A DNA stretch of 64,000 bases from Halorubrum amylolyticum (GTDB taxonomy: Archaea; Halobacteriota; Halobacteria; Halobacteriales; Haloferacaceae). Shown here one piece after another: positions 35,675 through 44,905 of the stretch. The translations under genes were made by a program, and so were the position numbers. The DNA is taken from contig NZ_SDJP01000001.1 of the NCBI RefSeq assembly GCF_004114995.1, positions 431,048 to 495,047 on the forward strand. The letters run 5' to 3'. The notes beneath the pieces were generated by a model. That model ran no database searches and was not told the origin of the DNA. It saw only the letters and a list, made by a program, of their open reading frames with translations. Numbering within the stretch: the first letter of the stretch is position 1; every line of letters begins with the position of its first letter.

Positions 35675-35716
35675 GCGATGACGCGCCCGCGCCCCGCGAT
35701 GACGCGCCCGCGCCCC
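35675..35716 (+). repeat. Two direct copies of a 21-bp GC-rich sequence
   Basis: GCGATGACGCGCCCGCGCCCC occurs twice head to tail, in the gap between the surface-protein stop and cheY. It is probably a recent slippage duplication. Confidence 0.7.
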
Positions 35717-35729
35717 GGCGAACGACGCG

Positions 35730-38700
35730 TCAGACCCAGTGGCCGAGGAGGTACGTCGCGCCGACGAGGACGGTCCCGCCGAACGTCTCGCGCGTCCCGA
35801 TCCCGAGCGGCGGCGCCGGCGTCGGATCGGTCTGGTCGTCGCCGCCGTCCGGGCCGCCCTCACCGCCGTTCGAGTCGTCTTCACCGCCGTTGGAGCCGTC
35901 CTCGGCGCCGGACTCCGCGTCCCCGGTGTCCGGTGACTCGCTCACCGTCCGGGCGGTCCCGTTGTCCCGGTCCGCCGCCGTGACGTTCCCGTCGTCCGTC
36001 TCCGTGACCGTCAGCTGCCCGGTCTCCTCGTCGTCGTCCGTCCGGAGGGCGTACTCGTACTGGCCCGGAGGAAGGACGACGAACCGGTCGGAGAGGTCGA
36101 GCGTCGTCGACTCCGTGCTGTCGAGCGTCGTCGACGTCTCCGTCACGGTCTCGCCGTCGATGGCGAACTCGACCATCTGCCGGTCGGCGATCTCGCCCGT
36201 GTTGGTGACCTCGCCCGCTATCGAGTCCAAGCGCTCGCCCTGGGCGACCGTCGTCTCCGCCGTGAGGTTGCTGACCTCGAAGTAGGCCGGCTCGTCGAGC
36301 TCGTCGACCACGATCGCGCCGCGTTTGTCCAGCAGCCTGTTCCCGACGAGCCGTTCGGGGGTGTAGAACTCGACCTCGACGCGTTCGCCCGGCTCCAGCT
36401 CGGAGAAGTCGTGAACGACCTCGAAGCCGCCGTCCTCGTCGATGGTGACGTCCTCGACGGTGATCGTCGTCGGCTCGGGGCGGTCGCTCGCGATCAGTTG
36501 GACCGTGACGTCCGAGTTGGGGGCGATGTTCGTGTTCCCGGCGATCACCCCGTTCTGGCTGGACGGGACCATCAGCTCCCTGTCGAGACCCGTCTGGCGG
36601 TACTCGACGTACGGGTCCTCGAAGACGAACGAGTCGTTCGTCCGCACCGTCGTGTCGTCGTCGCCGAAGTACGGGAAGTGTTCGAGGCCGTCGCTCTCCT
36701 CCATGGTCCGGTTGAACGGGTCGGGCCGCTCCCCGTCGGCGAGCGAGTAGTCCTCGAACTGATACCGCTCGCCCTCGGGGGACTCGTACGCCATCTCGAA
36801 GGCGAGCTCGTCGCCGTCGCGGGGCTGATTGTCGAACGGGTCCGACCCGCGGGTGTCGATCACGAAGTAGAGGCCGCCGACGACGGGGTCGTCGCCGACG
36901 GCGTCGCCGCTCTCCCACTGGAACGCGCTGTCGTCCGGGAGGATATAGAGGTCGCTGCTGGCGACGTCGGTGAACCGAAGCGTCGATCCCGGGTTGTTCG
37001 GCGCGCCGAGCGACCGGTGCGTGAGCTCCGCGTGGACGCCCTCGTGGCGTTCGAGCAGCGTCGCGAACTGCTCGGTGTCGATGTTCCCGGGAGCGCCCTC
37101 CCCGGAGTCGGCGTCCTCGTTGATCGCGGGGTGTTCGGTGTCGCCCTCCAGAAGCGCGCCGAAGGTCCCGCTCCCGCGCACCTCGACGAGGACCCGGTCG
37201 CCGCGGGCGATCGTGTCGGTCTCGGTGGCGTCGGAGCGGAGCGCCCCGATGTCGCCGAGCTGAAGCGGCCCCGACTCCTCGTCGAACCGGTCAAGCTGGT
37301 CGGCCGGGCCGGGCGGGAGGACGTACGTGTTCACCCCGCCGAGCTCCGGCTGCGTGAGGACGAGGTTCGACCGGTCGACCGGGTGCCGGAAGTCGGGGAC
37401 GTCGTCGTCGCGGAGCATCACGGTTCCGGTCGCGCCGGCGACGAGGCGGTACCGGCCGGCCTGAAGGGGGCTCCCGCGCGCGGTGAGCCCGACCTCGTCG
37501 CGGAACTCGGCGAGCGTGTCCGCCACCTCGGTGCCACGGTGGTTCTGGAACGTCACGTCGGAGAACGTCCCCTCCGGGTCAACGCCCTCTTTGTCCGGGT
37601 CGCTCGCGGCGCCGATGCTGTGCGCGTAGCTCGTCACGTCGCCGTCGGAGATGGGGATGTACACGTCCTCGGAGGGCGCGTCGGTGCCGACGAGCCGGGT
37701 GTTGATCACGAACGACGCGTCGCCGGTTACGTGCAGGACGTCGAGGTGGTTCTGGAGGCTGCGCTCCGTCGACTCCCGGTCGCCGCCGACGAGGAGGTAC
37801 GCCTCGTCGAGCGTGTCGTCCATCGTGACGTCGACCACGACGAAGTCGCCCGCGGGCGACTGGTACCGGTCCTGCGAGAACTCGACGGCGCCGCTCTCGA
37901 AGACGTTCGACACCGCGAACGACGACGAGTCGTTCTCGTCGAGCGCGCTGACTTCGGCGGTGTAGTCGCCGTCGTCGATCTCGCTTCGGGCCGGCAGCTG
38001 GAACGTCTCCGTGTACGGCGAGTCGGGGTCGTGGCCGACGGTCACGGACCTGTTGTCGATCGTCGACGACGGCCCCTCGACCGCGACGTTCACCTCGTCT
38101 TCCACCTCCTCGTCGAACGTGTACTGGACCGTCACCGTCTCCGTGGCCTGTCCGAGGTCCGTCCACACGTCGTCCACCGACAGCCGCACGTCTGTCGTGC
38201 GGGTCAGGTTGAAGTCCCGTTCGGTCTCTGGCTCTCCCGTCCGCCCGACTTCCACGGGATGATCCTGGTTCTCGTAGTCGGCGTGCTCCGCGACGACCGT
38301 GTGCGTCCCGAACGGGACGTCCGAGAGCTGGTACTGCCCGTCCGAGCCGGTCGTCGCGCTGTGGTCCACGTCGTCCTCGATCCGGACCGACACGTTGTAC
38401 AGCCCGTTCCCGTGCCGGTCGGTGACGCGTCCCGTGATGTCGTTGTCCACATGAGTGAGATCGAAGTTCTCCGTCAGCCCGTCCTCGGGGATCGACCGCG
38501 ACATCGTCTTCGTCTGGAACGTGTCGGCGTCGGCCTCGACGTCGCGCTGCCCGCCAGTCGTCGTCGACGGGACCGTGGTTATCCCGTAGGTCCCGTCCCC
38601 ATTGGTTTCGGCTTCCAGAGAGTTCTGGTCGATGCCGGGCCAGATGGTGGTGTCCGCGTTGACGGAAACCGTCGCGTCCGCGATCGGTTCCCCCTCGGTG

Positions 38701-39440
38701 TTGGTGACCGTCCCGTCGACGGTCGTGAGGACGGGGGCCAGATCGACGTTTCGAGTGGTCGTCTCATTGTTCCGGATTGTCACATCCGCTTCTTGCGGTT
38801 CGAACCCGTCCTGAGTCGCGGTGACCGTGACGTCTCCCGTCGGGACCTGAGTCATCGTATACTCGCCGTTCTCGTTGGTGTCGGTCACGATCACGGACTC
38901 GCCGTTCTCGTTGGTCTCGGCGCCCCAGTCGTACTCCTCTTCGGTGGCTGCCAGAATCTCTCGGTCCGTCTCGTTGTCGTGTCGTACCGTGACGGTGACC
39001 TCGGGAAGCGCCTCTCCCCCCATCGGACCGAACTCGCCTGCGATCGTTCCGGTCAGTGTTCCTGTCTTTCGCGTCAGGGTGACGTCCTCCGTCACCGGGG
39101 AGTTCGTCGTCGACACCGCGACGTCGGTGCCCAGCTCCTCGTACTTGTCGTGGGTCACCACCAGCCGCTGTTCGTCGTACGGGACGCCGTCGATCTCGTA
39201 GCTCCCGTTTTCGACGGTCGTGTCCGTCAGGCCTGAGTGGCCGTCGACCGTCACCGTCGCGCCGGAGATCGGCTCGCCGGCGGCGTTGGTGACGGTCCCC
39301 TCGACGGTGCCGTTGGCGCCGGACTGCGCCGCGCCCGACGGGACGGACGCCGCCAGGCCGACGGCACAGCACAACAGCAGTCCAACGACCAGCAGGCGGC
39401 GGGGACCGGGGGCGCCGCCGGTCGACGTGACGGAATCCAT
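35730..39440 (-). CDS. Large exported cell-surface protein with carboxypeptidase-regulatory-like repeats
   Basis: A 1236-residue secreted protein. A signal peptide (LLVVGLLLCCAVGLAASVPS) is followed by four CarboxypepD-regulatory/PEGA-like beta-sandwich repeats in residues about 40-420 (each of the form GTVTNAAGEPISGATVTV with GSYEIDGVP). A long surface-glycoprotein-type region follows, with an IAPNSDVTVQLIASDRPEP stretch typical of haloarchaeal BGTF-like modules, then a CARDB-like domain, an Asp/Glu/Gly linker and a short hydrophobic C-terminus. It is probably a membrane-anchored adhesin or S-layer-associated protein. A TATA-like CTTAAATT lies about 32 nt before the start. Its place inside the motility locus is unusual. 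Confidence 0.85.
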   Translation of the reverse strand: MDSVTSTGGAPGPRRLLVVGLLLCCAVGLAASVPSGAAQSGANGTVEGTVTNAAGEPISGATVTVDGHSGLTDTTVENGSYEIDGVPYDEQRLVVTHDKYEELGTDVAVSTTNSPVTEDVTLTRKTGTLTGTIAGEFGPMGGEALPEVTVTVRHDNETDREILAATEEEYDWGAETNENGESVIVTDTNENGEYTMTQVPTGDVTVTATQDGFEPQEADVTIRNNETTTRNVDLAPVLTTVDGTVTNTEGEPIADATVSVNADTTIWPGIDQNSLEAETNGDGTYGITTVPSTTTGGQRDVEADADTFQTKTMSRSIPEDGLTENFDLTHVDNDITGRVTDRHGNGLYNVSVRIEDDVDHSATTGSDGQYQLSDVPFGTHTVVAEHADYENQDHPVEVGRTGEPETERDFNLTRTTDVRLSVDDVWTDLGQATETVTVQYTFDEEVEDEVNVAVEGPSSTIDNRSVTVGHDPDSPYTETFQLPARSEIDDGDYTAEVSALDENDSSSFAVSNVFESGAVEFSQDRYQSPAGDFVVVDVTMDDTLDEAYLLVGGDRESTERSLQNHLDVLHVTGDASFVINTRLVGTDAPSEDVYIPISDGDVTSYAHSIGAASDPDKEGVDPEGTFSDVTFQNHRGTEVADTLAEFRDEVGLTARGSPLQAGRYRLVAGATGTVMLRDDDVPDFRHPVDRSNLVLTQPELGGVNTYVLPPGPADQLDRFDEESGPLQLGDIGALRSDATETDTIARGDRVLVEVRGSGTFGALLEGDTEHPAINEDADSGEGAPGNIDTEQFATLLERHEGVHAELTHRSLGAPNNPGSTLRFTDVASSDLYILPDDSAFQWESGDAVGDDPVVGGLYFVIDTRGSDPFDNQPRDGDELAFEMAYESPEGERYQFEDYSLADGERPDPFNRTMEESDGLEHFPYFGDDDTTVRTNDSFVFEDPYVEYRQTGLDRELMVPSSQNGVIAGNTNIAPNSDVTVQLIASDRPEPTTITVEDVTIDEDGGFEVVHDFSELEPGERVEVEFYTPERLVGNRLLDKRGAIVVDELDEPAYFEVSNLTAETTVAQGERLDSIAGEVTNTGEIADRQMVEFAIDGETVTETSTTLDSTESTTLDLSDRFVVLPPGQYEYALRTDDDEETGQLTVTETDDGNVTAADRDNGTARTVSESPDTGDAESGAEDGSNGGEDDSNGGEGGPDGGDDQTDPTPAPPLGIGTRETFGGTVLVGATYLLGHWV

Positions 39441-39510
39441 CGGATACGGCGAGGTATCGAACGGGAGAATTTAAGATATCGGGTGCAGTTCTCGCCCGCT
39501 ATAATCGGGG

Positions 39511-39566
39511 CGACCTCAGCGACGACCTCAGCGACGACGCCAGCGACGACCTCAGCGACGACGCCA
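39511..39566 (+). repeat. Degenerate 12-bp tandem repeat
   Basis: CGACGACCTCAG and close variants recur about five times across the gap between the two surface-protein genes, running into the 3' end of the second one. Simple-sequence slippage is the likely origin. Confidence 0.6.
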
Positions 39567-40946
39567 CGCGACGACCCCGGCCCCGGACAGGAGGGTGAGC
39601 AGCGCCCCCGCGCCCAGCCGGAGGTTGATGTCGATCGCGATGGGGCCGTCGCCGTCGCTACCGCCGTCGTCCTCGTCACCGCCGTCGCTACCGTCGTCGC
39701 CGTCGCTGCCGTCGTCCGCTCCCCCGTCGTCCTCGTCGCTACCGGCGTCGTCACCGTCGTCGCCGTCGCTGCCGCCGTCCGATTCCCCGTCGGAGCCGTT
39801 CGGGTCAGTCACCGTGACCGTCCCGTTGGCCGAGTCGCCGTCGGTGTCGACGGTGAACTCGTACTCCCCGGGCTCGCTCGGCGCCGAGAGGGTCGTGGAG
39901 ACGGTGGTCGACGCGCCGGCGGGGAGGGACGGTTCGATCGCGGTCTGTCCCCCGTCGCCGAGCCGGAACGTCACGTCCCGCTCGCTCGTCGTGCTCCACC
40001 GGTTCCGGACCGTGGCGGAGAGCGTCACCGTCGCGCCCGGCTCGACCGAGCCCGGCGCGGCGACCTCGGTTATCTCGAACGGACCGGTCTCGATGCCGCT
40101 CGCCGAGATCTCCGCGGTGTCCGTGACGCCCGTGTCGGACACCTCGACGGTGACGGCGCGGGGGATCGACTCGGCCTCGCCGAAGTCCGACCGGAGCCGC
40201 CCGTCGGCGAACCCGCGCAGGACGATCACGTCGTCGGCGGCGTACATCCCGTAGCCGTCGCCGCGGCGATCGATCGGGGGTCGGTCGGCGTGCGGCGCGT
40301 TCCGGTCCCTGAGCAGGCGGTCGCGGATGAACGCCGACTCGAGCTCGTCGAACGTCAGGCCCGGGGCGGTGACGTTCACGTTGTACCGGGCGCGGTTCGA
40401 CGTCAGCTCCAGTTCGAGATCCGTCTCGACGGTCCCGTTGCCGGCGCCGCTCCCCACCAAGCCCACGTCGAGCGTCTGCACGAGCACCTCGAACGGGGCG
40501 GCCGCCTCCGCCTCGGTGGTCCCGGTGATCGTCCCGTTGTCGACCGCGACCGCGCTCGTCCGCTCCCCCGCCGGGACGAGGACGTACGTGCCCTGAAGCG
40601 ACGCCGTGTCGATCCGCACCGGGCCGTCGACCTCGAACTCGCGGACGAGCGCCCCCGGTTCGTCCGCCTCGTCGTCGTACTCCCGGAGATGCAACCGATC
40701 GGCCTCGACGGTCTCGTTCGGATCGTCGAACGCGACCGTCTGTCCCTGCCAGAACGTCGCCCCCGAGCTGAGGTTCCGGTCCGCGTCGTCGGTCGCGCGG
40801 AGGCCGTCCGCGCCCGCCCCGTGGGGAGACGCCGTCCCGTCGACGCGGTCGATCCCGTGGCCCGCCCCCGCGACGGTTCCCGACATGAGGACGCACAGCA
40901 CGACCAGCAACAGGAGGAGCGGCGCTCCGCCGACGCGCTCAGACAT
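39552..40946 (-). CDS. Exported surface protein with C-terminal membrane anchor
   Basis: A 464-residue protein. A signal peptide (APLLLLLVVLCVLMSGTVAG) precedes a surface-glycoprotein-type N-terminal module (SSGATFWQGQTVAFDDPNET). A CARDB-like beta domain (residues about 290-380) follows, then an ~50-residue Asp/Gly/Ser linker and a C-terminal hydrophobic helix ending in Arg-Arg-Arg. That layout matches haloarchaeal cell-surface proteins anchored by a C-terminal segment. It shares its style with the larger neighbour downstream, suggesting the two form a surface complex. An ATG two codons upstream is an alternative start. Confidence 0.82.
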   Translation of the reverse strand: MSERVGGAPLLLLLVVLCVLMSGTVAGAGHGIDRVDGTASPHGAGADGLRATDDADRNLSSGATFWQGQTVAFDDPNETVEADRLHLREYDDEADEPGALVREFEVDGPVRIDTASLQGTYVLVPAGERTSAVAVDNGTITGTTEAEAAAPFEVLVQTLDVGLVGSGAGNGTVETDLELELTSNRARYNVNVTAPGLTFDELESAFIRDRLLRDRNAPHADRPPIDRRGDGYGMYAADDVIVLRGFADGRLRSDFGEAESIPRAVTVEVSDTGVTDTAEISASGIETGPFEITEVAAPGSVEPGATVTLSATVRNRWSTTSERDVTFRLGDGGQTAIEPSLPAGASTTVSTTLSAPSEPGEYEFTVDTDGDSANGTVTVTDPNGSDGESDGGSDGDDGDDAGSDEDDGGADDGSDGDDGSDGGDEDDGGSDGDGPIAIDINLRLGAGALLTLLSGAGVVAWRRR

Positions 40947-40952
40947 GATCAC

Positions 40953-41295
40953 GCGAGCGAGCGCGGGCGTCCCGTCCGGTAACGAAGCGCGCGGCGCCCG
41001 TCGCTCGGCGGGGCGCGGCCGCGGTCGGAGACGCCGGGCGTTCGATCCGGAGAGACGCCGGCCGGGCGGACGGGTCGGACCCGTCGTCGCCGCTCGTCGC
41101 GCGAGGCCGATTCCGCTGCAGCAGGTCCATCTGCGTCGACGTGCGGGCGTGACGGATTAAAACGTACGCCTTCGAATATTACGGCTGATAACCGATCCGG
41201 ACCGGAGGGCGGGGACGCCCGGAGTGCCGGCGATCGGGCACGCGGGTGGCGGTCTTCCGAAGAATTAAACCGGACCGTCTGCCCTACACACTACG
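40953..41295. other. Divergent promoter region without a gene
   Basis: This 343-bp gap separates the divergent surface-protein and zinc-ribbon genes. GAATTAAAC at 41262-41270 is a good TATA box 30 nt before the ATG at 41296. No other feature was recognised. Confidence 0.55.
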
Positions 41296-41745
41296 ATGAA
41301 GACCTGTCCCCGGTGCGACTCGTCGCTCGACGACGAGGCCCGCTACTGCGTCGAGTGCGGCGCCCCGCAGACGGAGGACGCCGCGGATGAGCTCGACGAG
41401 TACGTGCAGCGACAGGCCCAGCAGGTCGCGGCCGAGTCCGAGGGCGGCGCCGCCGCCGACGACGACGACGGCGGGTCGGGCTTCGTCCCGACGGAGAACC
41501 TCACCGACCGCGAGCAGCTCTGGCGCCGCGGATGTTACGTCCTCGGGTACGGGACGATCGTCGTCGCGCTCACGTTCGTCCCGCGTCCGGGGGCCTTCCC
41601 CCTGATCCTCGGCGGGATCGCGATCCTGCCGCCGATCCGGCGGCTGACCGCCGAGCCGCTCGGGAGCCCGCTGAAACGCGAGGTGATGGTCGGGCTGTAC
41701 GCGGCGTTCGCGCTGCTCGGCGCCGCGCTGCTCCTCGCGCTGTGA
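41296..41745 (+). CDS. Zinc-ribbon membrane protein
   Basis: A 149-residue protein. It starts with a zinc ribbon (CPRCDSSLDDEARYCVECG, four Cys in the CxxC...CxxC pattern), continues with an acidic linker, and ends with about three transmembrane helices (CYVLGYGTIVVALTFV; FPLILGGIAILPPI; VGLYAAFALLGAALLLAL). The ribbon should face the cytoplasm. No enzymatic motif is present. The only + strand gene inside the archaellum region, it has its own leaderless promoter and converges on the next gene. Confidence 0.8.
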   Translation: MKTCPRCDSSLDDEARYCVECGAPQTEDAADELDEYVQRQAQQVAAESEGGAAADDDDGGSGFVPTENLTDREQLWRRGCYVLGYGTIVVALTFVPRPGAFPLILGGIAILPPIRRLTAEPLGSPLKREVMVGLYAAFALLGAALLLAL

Positions 41746-41757
41746 CGCTCGGTCCGG

Positions 41758-42456
41758 TCACTCGATCCGGAAGCCGTCGGCCGCCTCCGCGGCGCGGACG
41801 AGATCGCCGATGCTGTCGCTCGCCGTGAGCCCCTGGCTCGCGGCGAAGCGCTTGATCGCCACCGGCGGGACGTCGACGGTCGTCTCGGACGCGAGGAGCA
41901 GGAGCCCGAGCGCCTCCGGCGTGGGCGAGCTCGGTCCGGCGTTCGACGCGAACCACGTCACGAGCGAGTCGAACGTCGCCGTCACGTCGTTCGAGACCAT
42001 CCGCTGGCGCGTGGTGTCGCCGTCGACGTGGAGCGTGGCGTCGATCCCGTAGGTGAACCCGTCCCCGTCGAAGGAGTTCGCCAGCCACCGGCTCACCGAC
42101 TGCCGGTCGACCTCGGGGGCGCGGCGGCCGCCCGGTCCGGGAGCCTCCTGCGCCCGACCGCCGGCGCCGCCCTGCGCGTGGCCCCCTTGCGGCCGGCCTC
42201 CCTGCGGCTGACCGTCCCGCGGTCGACCGCCGGCACCTCCGCCCGGGTCCGGCGGTCGCCGCTCCGACGGATTCGCCGGGTCGGCGGACGTGAAGCCCGT
42301 CTCGTCGGCGGAGCGGCGGTCGGGCTGTGACCGGCCGACGTTGGGCCGGCCGTTCGTCCCGACGACGTACCGGCTCTCCCCGATCTCCACGACGTCCTCG
42401 TCGTCGGTGAAGTCGAGCTCGTCGGGATCGGCCGGCGGTGTGTCGTGGTCACTCAT
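41758..42456 (-). CDS. Conserved haloarchaeal protein of the archaellum region (DUF7500-like)
   Basis: A 232-residue cytoplasmic protein. A conserved N-terminal stretch (PDELDFTDDEDVVEIGESRY) is separated by a Gly/Gln/Arg-rich linker with GGRPQGGHAQGG-type repeats from a C-terminal helical domain (VSRWLANSFDGDGFTYGIDA to the end). The family label is recalled from haloarchaeal annotation and is tentative. It lies immediately downstream of the two archaellin genes on the same strand (86 bp gap), so a role in archaellin expression or archaellum function is a positional inference. Confidence 0.7.
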   Translation of the reverse strand: MSDHDTPPADPDELDFTDDEDVVEIGESRYVVGTNGRPNVGRSQPDRRSADETGFTSADPANPSERRPPDPGGGAGGRPRDGQPQGGRPQGGHAQGGAGGRAQEAPGPGGRRAPEVDRQSVSRWLANSFDGDGFTYGIDATLHVDGDTTRQRMVSNDVTATFDSLVTWFASNAGPSSPTPEALGLLLLASETTVDVPPVAIKRFAASQGLTASDSIGDLVRAAEAADGFRIE

Positions 42457-42542
42457 GGCGTAGTCGTGGTGACGCGAGAAAATAGGTGTTCCGGGCGGAC
42501 CGGTTCCGCCGCGGCAGTTGTTAGGGGGCTATTCGGGGCTCG

Positions 42543-43226
42543 TTAGAGCTTGACCGCTTCGCCCTCGCTGCTGAACAGGTCGGGCGCGGTGAGTTGGACG
42601 GACGTCGTCGCGCCGGACGGCGAGACGATGTCGAGCGACGAGGACTCGCTCTCGCCGAACAGGGTCACGTTAGCGGGATTGCTTCCACTATTGTTCCCGA
42701 ACGGCTCATTGTGGGTGTTGAGTACGATCGTGAACGAGTTGGTCGAGTTGAGAACCGCCCCATCAGCGCTGACGAAGGAACCATCAGCGTCTTGGACAGC
42801 GAAGTTCCCCACGGAGGCGTCGCTTATGCCGTTGGAATAACCAGTTCCATCTTCGAACGTCAGCGTCGCCTGTCCGTTCGGTCCGACCGCTTGGATAGTG
42901 GTCTTGTTCAGGTCGATCTGATCAGCGCCGGCCGCACCGGCGACACCGATACGGACCTCGGTGAGATTCTGCGGGTTATCTCCGATGCCCTGACCGTAGC
43001 TGTAGGTGCCATCTTCCACGACACCAACTGTGCTCGTCACATCAATGCGCTCAGACACGAGATCGGTACTCTCCTGACCGGTCGCCTCGGCCTGTGACTG
43101 GAGGAACCCGGCCGTGTTGATCAGGACGCCGGCGGCGATCGCCGCCACCAGCACCATCGCGATGAACACGATGAGGGTCCCGATTCCCACCTGACCGCGC
43201 TCCTCGTTCGTGATTGCTTCGAACAT
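42543..43226 (-). CDS. Archaellin ArlA2/FlaB-type filament protein
   Basis: A 227-residue archaellin. The class III signal [20 protein letters not shown] is cut by the prepilin peptidase after Gly (RGQVG region), leaving the hydrophobic helix [20 protein letters not shown] that packs in the filament core. The rest is a beta-rich outer domain with several N-x-S/T sites for glycosylation. It follows the upstream archaellin by 2 bp. The 5' coding region is almost identical to that of its neighbour, while the outer domain differs. Confidence 0.95.
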   Translation of the reverse strand: MFEAITNEERGQVGIGTLIVFIAMVLVAAIAAGVLINTAGFLQSQAEATGQESTDLVSERIDVTSTVGVVEDGTYSYGQGIGDNPQNLTEVRIGVAGAAGADQIDLNKTTIQAVGPNGQATLTFEDGTGYSNGISDASVGNFAVQDADGSFVSADGAVLNSTNSFTIVLNTHNEPFGNNSGSNPANVTLFGESESSSLDIVSPSGATTSVQLTAPDLFSSEGEAVKL

Positions 43227-43228
43227 TG

Positions 43229-43816
43229 TTATAGCCTCACCGAGTCCTGCTCTTCCGTAAGCGTAGTCGGGATGCGAATCTCCTTCGTCGTCGTGGCACC
43301 GGACGGTGTCGTGAAGGTGACGGTCGCGTCTTCCCCGGCGTTGAGCATCCCGTATCCACTGAACTGGCCGGTGTCAAAGTTCAAGTGCACAGCAGCGCGA
43401 TCGCTGTTGTCAGTAAGCACAGCGTTATCAACGTCCAAGACGCTCTCGACCTCGGATTCAAGCTCACTAAGTTGCAGACTTTCCTGTCCGCCCTCACCGA
43501 TGACTTGGACGGTCGTCTCGTTCAGGTCGACGTTTCCGGCACCCGGGGCCTTGGCCATGACGAACGTGACGTTATCAACCACATAATCGCCACCGCTGGA
43601 AACCACGTTCCCGGAGGTACTCACGACCTGCAGCCGATCGCTCACCTGACTTGTACTCTCTTCGCCCGTTGCCTCCGCCTGCGTCTGGAGGAACCCGGCC
43701 GTGTTGATCAGGACGCCGGCGGCGATCGCCGCCACCAGCACCATCGCGATGAACACGATGAGGGTCCCGATCCCCACTTGACCGCGCTCTTCCTCGTCCA
43801 GTAGTGTTTCGAACAT
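43229..43816 (-). CDS. Archaellin ArlA1/FlaB-type filament protein
   Basis: A 195-residue archaellin and the first gene of the archaellum cluster. The processing site and core helix ([20 protein letters not shown]) match the second archaellin; the outer domain is shorter. The start [12 protein letters not shown] is preferred over an upstream ATG because the archaellin leader is short and the TATA box at 43879-43886 predicts transcription near 43856. Together the two subunits probably build a mixed helical filament. Confidence 0.95.
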   Translation of the reverse strand: MFETLLDEEERGQVGIGTLIVFIAMVLVAAIAAGVLINTAGFLQTQAEATGEESTSQVSDRLQVVSTSGNVVSSGGDYVVDNVTFVMAKAPGAGNVDLNETTVQVIGEGGQESLQLSELESEVESVLDVDNAVLTDNSDRAAVHLNFDTGQFSGYGMLNAGEDATVTFTTPSGATTTKEIRIPTTLTEEQDSVRL

Positions 43817-43878
43817 TGTGTGTTGCGTCGGCCCCCGGCCTGCCCGGCGGGCGTTATCGCTACGGAGCGGGATTTCCC

Positions 43879-43886
43879 TATTAAAG
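43879..43886 (-). promoter_or_regulatory. TATA box of the archaellin operon
   Basis: On the minus strand the box reads CTTTAATA, 66 bp before the archaellin ATG. Transcription should start around 43856, giving a leader of about 40 nt. This would be the main archaellin promoter. Confidence 0.5.
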
Positions 43887-44381
43887 ACTCCGTGCCGATT
43901 ATACGGACTGATAAAGAACTGCAGTCTTGCGATCATTCGGTTTCTTTCCCTAAATATGTTTCTGAACACATCAACGATCGGGAGATCGCGTTATCGATTC
44001 TGGATCAGGGCGTCGCGGAACCGACCGGGTAAAATCGACTGAGTGAGATCCCAAAGCACGCTACTCGAACCGACAAGTGTCGGGACGCTCGACGGCGTCG
44101 AGTCGCGGGGCGGGGGCGAAGGTGAGGACGAGAGCGAGAGCGACGGCGACGCCGGAATCGAGGCCGGAACCGGAACGGTGTCGGGCGGCGCTGGGCGTGC
44201 GATCTCGTCGGCAGTGCGATCTCGTCGGCAGTGCGATCTCGTCGGCAGTGCGATCTCGTCGGCAGTGCGATCGCGTCGGCGGGCGGTGAGGGCGTGCCCG
44301 CGGTCTCGGGAGGGTCAACCCGAGTCGAATCGGCGGGTCGGCGGGTCGGCGCCGGTCGCCCGGCGTCCGCCGAGCGCGGGG
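43887..44381. other. Gene-free region upstream of the archaellins
   Basis: This stretch has an AT-rich part (about 43890-43980), which probably holds regulatory sites for archaellin expression, and a GC-rich part with a 17-bp tandem repeat. No open frame has convincing protein features. Confidence 0.5.
44199..44280 (+). repeat. 17-bp tandem repeat, about 4.8 copies
   Basis: GCGATCTCGTCGGCAGT is repeated four times exactly (44199-44266), followed by a partial fifth unit with one change. There are no spacers, so this is not CRISPR. It lies between the archaellin promoter and the small membrane-protein gene and could vary in copy number. Confidence 0.9.
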
Positions 44382-44720
44382 TCAGCGGTCCTGAATCCGC
44401 GCCAGCTCCGACTCGGGGATCACGAACTCCTGCGTGCCGGGCTCGTAGACGGCGAGGCTTCCGGCGACCAGCGCCATCGACGCCGCGAGCAGACCGGTGT
44501 TGACGAGCAGCAGCGCCTGCGGGTTCGCGAACGACGTCCGGAAGGCGGCGGCGGGCGTCGCCACGGCGGCGAGGATCACGAGCCCGAATCCGACCGCCAA
44601 GTACGCCATCGCCGTCCGGCCCGACGACCGGTACGCCGAGACCGCGAACGCGAACAGCGTCGCGCTCGCGCCGGCCAACACGGTGGTCGTCACGAGATAC
44701 AGCCCTTCGATGAGCTCCAT
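44382..44720 (-). CDS. Small four-helix membrane protein (DUF7521-like)
   Basis: A 112-residue protein with about three to four transmembrane helices (LYLVTTTVLAGASATLFAFA; MAYLAVGFGLVILAAVA; LLLVNTGLLAASMALVAGSL) and a short charged tail ending in LARIQDR. The family label is tentative and its function unknown. Members commonly pair with a divergent winged-helix regulator gene, as here (185-bp shared promoter region), which suggests a regulator/membrane-sensor couple. Confidence 0.7.
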   Translation of the reverse strand: MELIEGLYLVTTTVLAGASATLFAFAVSAYRSSGRTAMAYLAVGFGLVILAAVATPAAAFRTSFANPQALLLVNTGLLAASMALVAGSLAVYEPGTQEFVIPESELARIQDR

Positions 44721-44870
44721 ACGCACCCTGACCGGAGTCGGGTTATAAACCTACGGGGGCGGCTATCACCGGCGATAACACCCGCGAATATCCGGCAAAG
44801 CCGAACGCCCGACATCACCGTGCGGCGGCGCCCCGGCACGGCGTCTCGCACCCGATCGATCACCGGTATC

Positions 44871-44878
44871 CTTTTAAG
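44871..44878 (+). promoter_or_regulatory. TATA box of the winged-helix regulator gene
   Basis: CTTTTAAG is centred about 31 nt before the ATG at 44906, consistent with a leaderless transcript. Confidence 0.6.
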
Positions 44879-44905
44879 CCCCAGAAATCAACATCGATAA
44901 CGTGA

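Noticed and set aside
44199..44280. The 17-bp array as a CRISPR
   Set aside because: Units are contiguous without spacers and no cas genes are present.
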